Positions 42,250 through 50,714 of a stretch of DNA of 64,000 nt are shown in pieces. Position numbers and translations under genes: made by a program. Numbering within the stretch: the first letter of the stretch is position 1; each line of letters starts with the position of its first letter. A model generated the notes under the pieces. The model was given only the letters and a program-made list of their open reading frames with translations, was not told where the DNA came from and did not search any database. Source of the stretch: Saccharicrinis sp963665705. GTDB lineage: Bacteria > Bacteroidota > Bacteroidia > Bacteroidales > Marinilabiliaceae. Location of the stretch: contig OY762448.1 in the NCBI GenBank assembly GCA_963665705.1, positions 1,550,001-1,614,000 of the forward strand. Reading direction: 5' to 3'.

Positions 42250-45200
42250 TTATTTTTTATAAAGTGGGTCAGCACCAATTGTTCCAACGTGGTCAGTAAC
42301 GTATTGATCTGATTTAATATAATCAATTTTCTCTTTAGCAATTTTAATTCTATTTGAAATATTCATTTGCTCAACCAATTCTGCATTTTCTTTTGCTGTT
42401 GCAAATGTTTCAAGATTATTAAGTTGCTTGTTGATGAAATCAAGATTTTGTTTTTGTTTAAGAACTAATCTTTCTTTGTACCAATCGCTATTGATTACAG
42501 TCTCGCGATCAAAACACTTACGTAATTCAGGATTATCAATTGTTTTTCCTTCGTACTCTCCGTAAGCCATAATGCTAAGAAGAATTTTTAAAGGAGGAAT
42601 TGCAGCCTCAATACTTCCGTCTTCAAAGTATGCTAATGCAACTTTTTGCTGTGCTTCAACAATATTGTTGATTCCATCAACAAAGTCATCCATTCCTTGA
42701 AGCTCTGGTTTAAGCATTTCGTCGTTAAATACAGCCTGAGGCTCATCGAACAGACGATTCATACATCTAAAAGCGAAGTTTTCAGTAATTCTGTATCCTA
42801 AACGACTTGCAAGAACTTTCTTTCCTTCGTATTCAAAGTCTTCAAGTTTTTCCAAACAACCTGTTTCGATCAATAATTTAGGATCCCTGTCTTCAGGTAC
42901 TAAACGAGCCCAAATTTCAGGAATTAAAAGACTAATATCATGATCGAATCTTGATTGTCCGATGTATCCTGCCGCAGAACTAAATCCTTGATATTCTGTA
43001 AGAATGTAAGAAAGTAATGCGTTGTTTAAGTCTGAAGTAGGAGCAAGCATGTTGAATGGACCTTTTGTTAATGCACCTTCAGATCCTGCACCTGTTGTTG
43101 ATGGAGATTTCCCTGTTAAACTACAGATGAAATCCATAAATAATTCAGGTAACTCCTGGTAGTGAATAGGATTGTAGACACTTAAAGATCTAATGCCATT
43201 CTCTCTATCAGCCGGGTTGTTTCTACGGCCAGGTAGAACTGCATTTACCATATGAACAACAGGTTCTTCTGGAGTAATTCTTCTTCTAAGTCTTATACCA
43301 ACTTCAGCAAGATAGCTATCTTCAGTTTCAACAGCATAAATATTCTTTTGTAGGTATCTAGGATTCTTAGTAGGGCCATCAGCAACAATACGAGTGTGTG
43401 AAGGTGTTACAAAATAACAATCTTTGTCACTCGTAGCTACTTTTGTAATATGATCCTTAACTGGTTGTGTGTATTTGTCAAAGTTAATAGCATCTTCCAT
43501 TAATTCTATAGCATCAGCTTTGCGTAATGGTTCGTAGTTTGTTAAGAATGTACCATTTTGAACAATATCATACTCAGCTTCTAAATCATAACCTCTGATT
43601 ACAGCTTCATCAGGACGTTGGAATAAGTGACTCTCGCAGTTTGTAGTTACTTTTAAAGAATGGTTTTTATATTCTTTGTTCAGATATTTAACTCTTGATG
43701 ATGGAATTGTAATAGAAGCAGTAATGTCATCCTCCATCTGAATTTTATGACTAGGCACAAAATCAGAACGAAGTTTATGTACTAACCAATCTTGGTCTTT
43801 ACTGAATCCGATACGTACATAACTACCAATTACAGGATTGTTTTTATATAATAGAGTTGTTCCAGCACGTCCGTTAACCATCTCAACAGACATATAGTCT
43901 TTCCAATTTCCTTGTTCAGTATCGTTTCTATATAAACGTTTTACAAAAAGAACTAGAGTACGGATGTGTTCTGGAATATTAGTTAAAAACTTATTATACT
44001 CATCATTATATTGATCAGAAGGAGTTAATAATTTTACTGCAGAACCTAGTGTACGTTCAGGGCTTAGGAAACTACGTGTATCGTGAGTTGCTTCACCTGG
44101 TTTATAGTCTTTCCAACGAGTAGAAAAATCTTTGTTAATGATTTCATCAGCTAATTTAAAGTCTTCTTCAAGATTCTGGATGTTAAATGTTCCATACTTG
44201 ATAGCATTTTGTAAAGACTTAGAAATTTCAGATTTACCACCTCCTGAAACAGTACAAGGTTTATGACAGAACATACCTTCTGCACTGGTGTGGATAATTC
44301 TCCATAGTGGCTGAGCTGGATGTTTTACTAATTGGAATTTATCTCCGGAAGGATGAACATAAATTTTTTCTGGAGAAAGTTTTAATGAAAATTCTTTACC
44401 GTTGTTATTCCATGATACAGAACTTTTTTGAATATCAATGTCTGCATTTTCAGGAATATATACAATACTACTATATTTCTTGTCAAGAGCGTAACCCTCA
44501 GCTTTAACTTCAACATGATCTCCTAATAAGCTCATTGCTTCCTGGAAATTAAAGTTGTAATCAAATTTTTCAGAGAAGTTATTACCAAATACATTTTCAC
44601 TCATGATTCCTCGAGGGAAAGCAATGGCTCCACCAGCATGTTCTTCTTCAACTAATCCAAAAAGGTTAGCAGAATATCCGATTTGAGTTTTAACTTCTTT
44701 CTTAGAGTAACCAAAGTAATTATCTGCAATAAGAGTGATTACAACGCCCCTGTCATCGCGACAAGTTACTTTAAATGCTCCTCCTTCATTATATATTTCA
44801 TCTTCTTTTTCCCAACACATTCCCTCTTTTTTCTGGCGCTCAGTTGCTTCTGAAATATGAGGTAATCCAATGTCTTTCTTTTTAAGCTTTGTTAGCTGTG
44901 GTGCAAGGATAATACAGCCAGTGTGTCCAGTCCAGTGCTCAACGTCAAGAGCTGCATCATTTTCTGCAAGGTTATGGTCTCCTGCATTTCCAAAGATATT
45001 TTCAACAAAATCAAGGTTGCTTGATAAACATCCAGGAGCAAAGAAACGGATTTCCATGCTTTTTTCTTCTATTACACCTTTTACCTCTGGACAAACAACA
45101 GGACGAAGAAGTAATGATACCATTACTTTTGCTTTATTTTCCTGGTTTGAAGTAAAAGGAAGCACTTTAAAATCTGCCGATGGATTTAAAGCTGCATGCA

Positions 45201-45732
45201 ATAAATGTGCGAATGTTTCTTTAGGAACAGCTTTTTTATCTAAAGGAACAGGTAGTCCTCCTTCAACAATATGGAACGTTCCTTTTGTTGTTCTTTTATC
45301 ATTAGCTGGGTTGTTAAGAATACCCTGCTTAACTCTGTAAGAATTGATTAAATCATTTTTAAAGGTATCACCATTGGGTGGTAAGCTAACCTCTCTTGCC
45401 ATACCTTTTTGGTTAAGAACCAAAGTGTTGTTTGGTATACGCAAAGATTTATCAATACTTACATCCTTTAAATAATCATCGATAAAGTTTTGTATCCTCG
45501 AATCAACCGGTGAAAGGTGATCAGACAACAATCTTGATTTTTCTCTAAAACTGCTGATAAGACCTTCCGTCAATTCTAAGAATTTAGTATTGGAAAGTTT
45601 TTTTTGAGCATCTGTTTCATCGTGAAACAGAGGTTGCCCAAGAGCAGCCAATTGAAGGTTGATGTACTGGATCATTTCCTTACGATCCTTCTTGGTTGGT
45701 TTTAAGTTGAACACTTCCTCTTTCATTATCAT
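42250..45732 (-). CDS. PPi-type phosphoenolpyruvate carboxykinase
   Basis: The 1160-residue length is that of the PPi-dependent PEPCKs described from Propionibacterium and Entamoeba, about twice that of GTP or ATP PEPCKs. Recognisable conserved stretches are NNPANDKRTTKGTFHI, EDIFGNAGD-type NIFGNAGDHNLAENDA, YFGYSKKEVKTQI, the P-loop-like CHKPCTVSGGGKSEISKSL (~489-507), and GKSPSTTGAGSEGALTKGPF. These enzymes interconvert PEP, CO2 and Pi with oxaloacetate and PPi. Genomes often list them as hypothetical. The call rests on remembered family motifs. It is monocistronic. Confidence 0.82.
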   Translation of the reverse strand: MIMKEEVFNLKPTKKDRKEMIQYINLQLAALGQPLFHDETDAQKKLSNTKFLELTEGLISSFREKSRLLSDHLSPVDSRIQNFIDDYLKDVSIDKSLRIPNNTLVLNQKGMAREVSLPPNGDTFKNDLINSYRVKQGILNNPANDKRTTKGTFHIVEGGLPVPLDKKAVPKETFAHLLHAALNPSADFKVLPFTSNQENKAKVMVSLLLRPVVCPEVKGVIEEKSMEIRFFAPGCLSSNLDFVENIFGNAGDHNLAENDAALDVEHWTGHTGCIILAPQLTKLKKKDIGLPHISEATERQKKEGMCWEKEDEIYNEGGAFKVTCRDDRGVVITLIADNYFGYSKKEVKTQIGYSANLFGLVEEEHAGGAIAFPRGIMSENVFGNNFSEKFDYNFNFQEAMSLLGDHVEVKAEGYALDKKYSSIVYIPENADIDIQKSSVSWNNNGKEFSLKLSPEKIYVHPSGDKFQLVKHPAQPLWRIIHTSAEGMFCHKPCTVSGGGKSEISKSLQNAIKYGTFNIQNLEEDFKLADEIINKDFSTRWKDYKPGEATHDTRSFLSPERTLGSAVKLLTPSDQYNDEYNKFLTNIPEHIRTLVLFVKRLYRNDTEQGNWKDYMSVEMVNGRAGTTLLYKNNPVIGSYVRIGFSKDQDWLVHKLRSDFVPSHKIQMEDDITASITIPSSRVKYLNKEYKNHSLKVTTNCESHLFQRPDEAVIRGYDLEAEYDIVQNGTFLTNYEPLRKADAIELMEDAINFDKYTQPVKDHITKVATSDKDCYFVTPSHTRIVADGPTKNPRYLQKNIYAVETEDSYLAEVGIRLRRRITPEEPVVHMVNAVLPGRRNNPADRENGIRSLSVYNPIHYQELPELFMDFICSLTGKSPSTTGAGSEGALTKGPFNMLAPTSDLNNALLSYILTEYQGFSSAAGYIGQSRFDHDISLLIPEIWARLVPEDRDPKLLIETGCLEKLEDFEYEGKKVLASRLGYRITENFAFRCMNRLFDEPQAVFNDEMLKPELQGMDDFVDGINNIVEAQQKVALAYFEDGSIEAAIPPLKILLSIMAYGEYEGKTIDNPELRKCFDRETVINSDWYKERLVLKQKQNLDFINKQLNNLETFATAKENAELVEQMNISNRIKIAKEKIDYIKSDQYVTDHVGTIGADPLYKK

Positions 45733-45765
45733 TCGGTTTTATGAATCTTCTTGTTTTAAGAGCAG

Positions 45766-45773
45766 CAAAAATA
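45766..45773 (-). promoter_or_regulatory. Candidate -7 box for PPi-PEPCK gene
   Basis: Plus-strand CAAAAATA reads TATTTTTG on the minus strand, 33 bp before the start codon. No clear -33 element. Confidence 0.4.
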
Positions 45774-46333
45774 ATCAATTAAAGATATTTTTCTTCATTT
45801 AAATTTAAAATAATCATTAAATTTTTACGTTTTTATTACTTAAACGCCCTAAATACCTACAATTTGTTATAAAAATTGTTTCTAAACATGTTTTCTTAAA
45901 AAATGTGAATAGATTTACTTTTAATTTATTAGTCATTAGAATAAAACACATAAATAAATTAAATGTTTAGTAAGCGATTATTGTATGAAATATATTAAGT
46001 AAATATCCATTATAGAACAGTATGTAAAGTTACAGAATTATTACTATAAAATAAAAGATTTGCTCCATTTGAACTCCGTTTATTATTCTTAATTCTAAGA
46101 TTTTGTTTACCTTAAATTATTTGTATTTATATATATCAGTATGGGAAACGATTATTATTTTATTGTAAATAATTTTATAGCCTGCATTGATTTTCTATTA
46201 TTTAAGAATAGATTTAAAGAGTAGGAGTATGTAGAGTATAAATTGAAACAGAGGAGGGGTATGATTTTAAAATTGTTTATGAGAAAAAGGAAGGAGTTAA
46301 GGTAATAGGTTGTTAAATATTAGATGTATGTGC

Positions 46334-46347
46334 AATGCAATTGCATT
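46334..46347. promoter_or_regulatory. 14 bp palindrome, possible regulator site
   Basis: AATGCAATTGCATT is perfectly self-complementary and stands isolated in the spacer, 110 bp beyond the 3' end of the DUF4494 gene. It could be a binding site or chance in AT-rich DNA. No promoter is recognisable beside it. Confidence 0.3.
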
Positions 46348-46419
46348 CTAAAATATAACATCATAGCTATGTGTTTTATAAGTTATGTAGGGTAGTATTT
46401 AAAATTGAATTGAAAGTAA

Positions 46420-46450
46420 CGAGGAATTACTCTTTTTGAGTAATTCCTCG
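46420..46450 (-). terminator. Hairpin after DUF4494 gene
   Basis: A perfect 13 bp stem CGAGGAATTACTC/GAGTAATTCCTCG with a 5-base loop lies 8 bp after the stop codon. The T run on the minus strand is weak. Confidence 0.65.
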
Positions 46451-46457
46451 TAGATTT

Positions 46458-47012
46458 TTATATTTCTTCAGAAATAGGATTTACGTTCTCTTCTTCATTA
46501 GAATCATTATCGCTATTCTCTTGTTTTTTTTCATATTCACTAAGAGGAGTTAAATGATCTGGAATTGGTTCGTTAACATCATCCTTAAAATAGGGGAAAA
46601 CATCAGCAATAGGGCTTTCGATGATGGCTGTGATATCATAATCAACGGTCATTCCACTCATTGATTCATTAATTCTTTCATAGGCTTCTTTTAAGTCAGA
46701 AGCTAATACCAACATTTGATTTGATACTTTTTTCTCTTTCCCAGCATTTTCATCTATTGAAACATACACAACTTTACATTTATACCATTTATCTCCATCA
46801 TCATAGAAAAATAAATCTGTGTAATTTGCTTTTTTTATTGAAGGTACAGAAAATTCACCTCTAACATACTGTTCCATCTCCGCATGTATTCTGCTTTCTG
46901 CTTCAGTATATGATACGGCATCAATTAAGTATGGTAAGTTTACTTTTTTTTCTTTACCTGTTTTTTCGTCTATTGTTTCGTATTTTACTTTACACTCAAA
47001 CCATGTATTCAT
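46458..47012 (-). CDS. DUF4494 domain-containing protein
   Basis: The 184-residue protein is made of two related units, each starting with WFECKVKYETIDEKTGKEKK or the parallel WYKCKVVYVSIDENAGKEKK and each followed by an AxSYTEAESRI- or ASDLKEAYERI-like helix. This internal duplication is the DUF4494 pattern, confined largely to Bacteroidota. The C-terminal ~30 residues are acidic and probably disordered. It is cytoplasmic and of unknown function. Confidence 0.9.
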   Translation of the reverse strand: MNTWFECKVKYETIDEKTGKEKKVNLPYLIDAVSYTEAESRIHAEMEQYVRGEFSVPSIKKANYTDLFFYDDGDKWYKCKVVYVSIDENAGKEKKVSNQMLVLASDLKEAYERINESMSGMTVDYDITAIIESPIADVFPYFKDDVNEPIPDHLTPLSEYEKKQENSDNDSNEEENVNPISEEI

Positions 47013-47221
47013 ATTGTACTATTTTTATATTTCAGAAGCTGCAAATATAATAGTGTTATTTATTAATTATGATATCTTTTGATTTCTTCTTCAGAAAAAG
47101 ATTTTGACTGATATTTTTCTATGATTAAAACTTTTTTTAAAAAATATTCAATTTATATACGTGTGTTTTAAATCTAATTTGTCAGATATATAAATAAGCA
47201 CAATTAGTAGCTGAAATTTAT

Positions 47222-47467
47222 ATGATTATGAAACAGGAAACAATTAGAAGGAACTTATATAAAGTTTTAAGAAAGACTGGTGTGCCTAGGGATAAGATTG
47301 TTGAAGATGCCACATTAAAAGAAGAGCTTTTAGTTGATGAATTAGATCTTACATGCTTTTTGTTTTTATTAGAAACAAAATTTGAAGTAGAGATTGAAAA
47401 TTCGGAATTACCTATGTTAAAGTCTGTAGGTTCTACCATCGAGTTTTTACAAAAACATTGCGCCTAA
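47222..47467 (+). CDS. Acyl-carrier-protein-like protein lacking the phosphopantetheine serine
   Basis: The 81-residue protein aligns over its length with acyl carrier proteins: LKEELLVDELDLTCFLFLLE corresponds to the DLGADSLD helix II region, and KFEVEIENSELPMLKSVGST to [20 protein letters not shown] in E. coli AcpP. The DSL motif reads DEL here (codons GAT GAA TTA), so the serine that carries 4'-phosphopantetheine is replaced by Glu. It cannot be a normal carrier. A structural or regulatory ACP-like role is possible. The second Met (47228) is an alternative start. Confidence 0.75.
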   Translation: MIMKQETIRRNLYKVLRKTGVPRDKIVEDATLKEELLVDELDLTCFLFLLETKFEVEIENSELPMLKSVGSTIEFLQKHCA

Positions 47468-47502
47468 TACATCTTAATGTCAGATTATAAATAACCGGAA
47501 AG

Positions 47503-47525
47503 ACCAGGCTAAGGCTTGGTTTTTT
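47503..47525 (+). terminator. Terminator of the ACP-like gene
   Basis: Stem ACCAGGC/GCTTGGT (one G-T pair), a 4-base loop, then a T run. It overlaps the last codons of the convergent minus-strand gene. Confidence 0.7.
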
Positions 47526-49044
47526 CGCGAATTGGAACTACGTTAATATTAACAGGAGTATATTTAAAAATATTTGAAAGACTTTTTTCTGGATTAATGA
47601 TATTGTAATCTTTCCAGAAGTCTTTGTCATAATTTGTAATCCAATCGGCTAAAACGTAATTGGATTTAAAAGTATCCGAATATCTTATTTTTTGTCCCTT
47701 CCCCTCAATAACATTTGTTACAAGTAATTCAGATGTTGCAGTATATATTGATTTTGTTTTCTTATTTCGTTTATCGATAATTTTTATCTTAAGTTCACCT
47801 CTTATGTTATTTAATACCCATTTGTCTCCCATTGGTCGGTATTCAATATGATATTGCGTATAAATAGGCGTAGATTTTATTTTTTTTGCATTTTTCCTAA
47901 TGAGATATTTTGCACTTTCTTTTAAAGTTTGTTTTGTCATTTTAAAGTCTGCACTTATTATGGCAAAGCTCTCAGAATCGATGTGTAGTGCACCCTGGTA
48001 ATATATTTCTTCGTATTCAATTAAAGGTTTAAATTCAACTATGTATACAACTTTATCTCGCTCAATTGTTTTTCCTTTGTAGTTATAAGTATAATTTACA
48101 TTATTATTCAATCCTAAAAAGTCAGGGTGTTTTACAATATCTAATGTGGCAAAAAGGCTAGGGCCTCCTGCTAATTTTAATCTGGCTAACGCAATATTTT
48201 CATCATCCACATTTTTTCGTCCTTTAACAAACCGGGCTTTCTCCATATCATTATGGGCTAAATAAGAACTTTTATAAATGTCAAGTACAGCTTCTGATAT
48301 TTCAATATATTTTTCATCTTGCTTTATCGTTTCTCTAAAGAACGCAGTTAATAGCATTGGATAATCAGGATAGTTATTTGATATATTTTTTGTGGCATTT
48401 TGTATTATTTCAGGTGCCATTAAATACTTCACTTCAATTTCACTTAGCTTTATTGATGTTTCGTTTAATGAAATATTCATTAAACTATCTGTATTTGGGA
48501 TAATTATATTTTGAGATTCATAGCCAATTGATGTAAAATATAATGTATCTCCATAATATTGCTTTGGGATTAAAAATTTGTAATAACCATCAAAATTGCT
48601 TGTAGTACCAATGGTTTTTCCAATGATTGAAATGTTTACAAGAGGAAGTGGCTTTGTATTTTCATTGGAAGTTATTATACCTTGGATTGTAATGTAATTA
48701 TTTAATTTGGTACTTCTAAAACCAGGAGATATAATTATTTGTCTGTCAGATGTTTCAATTTGAATACTTTGTTCCTTAAATAGGTCTTTTAAAATATAAT
48801 TGAGGTTTTTATTGTAATAATATGCATCAATAATCGAATCATAGGGAATAGTTAAGGGATCGTAAGCAAAATGTATATTGTATTCTTTATGTAAGGAATC
48901 CAGAAATTGTTCTAACCTAACAGATTTATAGTTGCTAGATACTAATATAGTATCTAGTGGTGTTTGAATATTAATTTGACCACACAAATAGTTTGTAGGA
49001 AGAATAATTAAAAAAAGGAAAACTTTCAGAAGTCGTAGTTTCAT
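47509..49044 (-). CDS. STN plus CarboxypepD_reg-like exported protein without barrel
   Basis: The 511-residue protein has a signal peptide (LLKVFLFLIILPTNYLC), an STN domain (residues ~30-110, with SVRLEQFLDSLHKEYNIHFA), and a CarboxypepD_reg-like domain (~115-205: GIITSNENTKPLPLVNISI, TTSNFDGYYKF). The C-terminal domain is shared with the protein at 11003-12316 (FFRETIKQDEKYIEISEAVL). It is the third gene of a sigma/anti-sigma operon, where a TonB-dependent receptor is usual. It lacks plug and barrel. It may be the periplasmic signalling partner of the FecR protein. Confidence 0.85.
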   Translation of the reverse strand: MKLRLLKVFLFLIILPTNYLCGQINIQTPLDTILVSSNYKSVRLEQFLDSLHKEYNIHFAYDPLTIPYDSIIDAYYYNKNLNYILKDLFKEQSIQIETSDRQIIISPGFRSTKLNNYITIQGIITSNENTKPLPLVNISIIGKTIGTTSNFDGYYKFLIPKQYYGDTLYFTSIGYESQNIIIPNTDSLMNISLNETSIKLSEIEVKYLMAPEIIQNATKNISNNYPDYPMLLTAFFRETIKQDEKYIEISEAVLDIYKSSYLAHNDMEKARFVKGRKNVDDENIALARLKLAGGPSLFATLDIVKHPDFLGLNNNVNYTYNYKGKTIERDKVVYIVEFKPLIEYEEIYYQGALHIDSESFAIISADFKMTKQTLKESAKYLIRKNAKKIKSTPIYTQYHIEYRPMGDKWVLNNIRGELKIKIIDKRNKKTKSIYTATSELLVTNVIEGKGQKIRYSDTFKSNYVLADWITNYDKDFWKDYNIINPEKSLSNIFKYTPVNINVVPIREKTKP

Positions 49045-49095
49045 TTATAATTCTTTACACTAAAATAAAGGAATAATTCTATAAATAAAACTGAA

Positions 49096-50052
49096 TTATT
49101 CCTTAGTTGTGTAATCTAGGTTTAGATTATGTGATTTATTAATTGTATTTAATATGAATTCAATGGTGTTCTTTTCAAAAGTGGCTGTTATTTCTGCAGT
49201 AGGATCAATACTTTCTGTATGATCAATTTCAACATTATAAACCTCTTCAAGTAAGGTAATAGCATTGATCAGTTTATCTTTTCTAAAAGTTATTTCCTGA
49301 GTTTTCCATGAAATAAAGTTTCTATTGTTATTTTGTGTTTTAATTAGTTGCTTACTGGTTGAATTATAAGTTGCTTTTTCTCCTATTTTTAGCAGAACTT
49401 TATTGGTTGTATCGCTTAAGGTAGATACTTCAACCAAACCTGTTTTAACTATTACTTCACTAATTGAAATGTTTGGATAGTCTTTTACATTAAAAGATGT
49501 TCCTAAAACCTTAATTTTAATATTGTTGGTTCTGATAATAAAAGGATGTTCTTTATCTTTTGCAACGTTAAAAAATGCCTCCCCATTTAAATTTACGGTT
49601 CTTTCGTTTTTATTAAATGTTTTAGGATATTTTAAAACAGAGTTTCTGTTAATGTCTATATAAGAACCATCTGTTAATTCAATCTGATCAATTGTTTGGT
49701 ATGTTTCTACTGCAGTATAGTTATTACGTTTAATGAGAGGATAAAACAAAAATATGCCAAGGATTAATAAAACAGAAGCAGCCATAGCACTATAGGAAAA
49801 ATAGTTATTTAAACTTCGCTTTTTCAAAGTTGTCTTAACTTGAACTTTTTGCCATGCCTGATTAACATCAATTTTTTCTTTGGTTAATACAAAATCAGCT
49901 TGTTCCAGTTCATTCTGAATTTGTTGCCATACTATATGGTTATTATCTTCCTTTAACCAGATATTAAAATTTTCTTGCTCACTCACAGAAGCTTCTCCTG
50001 AAACTATCTTCCCGGCTAACATCCAATCAATATGTTCTTTTTTGTTTTTCAT
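49096..50052 (-). CDS. FecR-family anti-sigma factor
   Basis: The 318-residue protein has a cytoplasmic N-terminal region (GKIVSGEASVSEQENFNIWL), one transmembrane helix (AMAASVLLILGIFLFYPL, residues ~88-107), a periplasmic FecR domain (IELTDGSYIDINRNSVLKYP, then VNLNGEAFFNVAKDKEHPF) and a C-terminal DUF4974-like part. It would hold the ECF factor encoded just upstream until a signal arrives from the periplasm. It starts 11 bp after the sigma gene ends. Confidence 0.93.
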   Translation of the reverse strand: MKNKKEHIDWMLAGKIVSGEASVSEQENFNIWLKEDNNHIVWQQIQNELEQADFVLTKEKIDVNQAWQKVQVKTTLKKRSLNNYFSYSAMAASVLLILGIFLFYPLIKRNNYTAVETYQTIDQIELTDGSYIDINRNSVLKYPKTFNKNERTVNLNGEAFFNVAKDKEHPFIIRTNNIKIKVLGTSFNVKDYPNISISEVIVKTGLVEVSTLSDTTNKVLLKIGEKATYNSTSKQLIKTQNNNRNFISWKTQEITFRKDKLINAITLLEEVYNVEIDHTESIDPTAEITATFEKNTIEFILNTINKSHNLNLDYTTKE

Positions 50053-50063
50053 TTTTTAACTCC

Positions 50064-50633
50064 TTACCATAACATATGATACACCTGTTTTTTTAACTCA
50101 ATTAAGTTTTCCCTTAAAAATTTTAAGGCCTTACCCATTTGTACTTCAACGGTTTTGGGCGAAATATTTAGTTTGGTTGCAATCTCTCTGTACTTTAGTC
50201 CTTCTAATCTGTTTAATTTGAAAATTCTTTTTCGTTGCTCTGGTAATTGATTAATAATTGATGATATCTTATCCATCACCTTGCTATCCGAAAAATTAAT
50301 ACTCTCAACTAACTCATCATTTTCTATCGATTTTTGAAAAGTTCTTTCATGATGTAGTCTTTTAAGTTCATTATTACAACTATTTCTAACAGCAATCATT
50401 AAGTATCCTTTTAAAGAACTTATTTTATATTGGTTTCTATTTTCCCAAAGTTTTACAAATATGTTTTGAACTATATTTTCAGCATTATCAATATCATGTA
50501 AAAACGTGTTTGCAAAAGCAACCAAATGAAGATAATGCTCCTTGAATACTAGTTCAAAGGCCTTCTCATCACCATTTTTAATTTTATCAAAAATATTAAT
50601 ATCTGTGCCTGTTTTATGTCTTTTTGTTGGCAT
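50064..50633 (-). CDS. ECF RNA polymerase sigma factor (FecI-like)
   Basis: The 189-residue protein has sigma region 2 (FELVFKEHYLHLVAFANTFL, then VQNIFVKLWENR) and region 4 (QLPEQRKRIFKLNRLEGLKY, KEIATKLNISPKTVEVQMGK-like). It is first in an operon with FecR and the STN/CarboxypepD protein. It should direct transcription of its own operon and perhaps other targets. The target promoter is not visible. Confidence 0.93.
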   Translation of the reverse strand: MPTKRHKTGTDINIFDKIKNGDEKAFELVFKEHYLHLVAFANTFLHDIDNAENIVQNIFVKLWENRNQYKISSLKGYLMIAVRNSCNNELKRLHHERTFQKSIENDELVESINFSDSKVMDKISSIINQLPEQRKRIFKLNRLEGLKYREIATKLNISPKTVEVQMGKALKFLRENLIELKKQVYHMLW

Positions 50634-50714
50634 GCAATACTTTTTTTAAGAGCAACCAGGTTGCTGTATAATAAAGACAATTGTTATGGAGTTTTACCCC
50701 TATCTAAATTACAA

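Larger units (their letters stand above)
45733..46457. other. 725 bp AT-rich intergenic region
   Basis: I see no gene. It holds a candidate -7 box for the PEPCK gene (45766-45773), a 14 bp perfect palindrome AATGCAATTGCATT (46334-46347) and the terminator-like hairpin of the DUF4494 gene. A 27-codon frame near 46141 has no support. Confidence 0.65.

Noticed and set aside
46141..46224. 27-codon ORF in the large AT-rich spacer
   Set aside because: It is short, low-complexity, lacks a ribosome-binding or promoter signal, and has no recognisable features.
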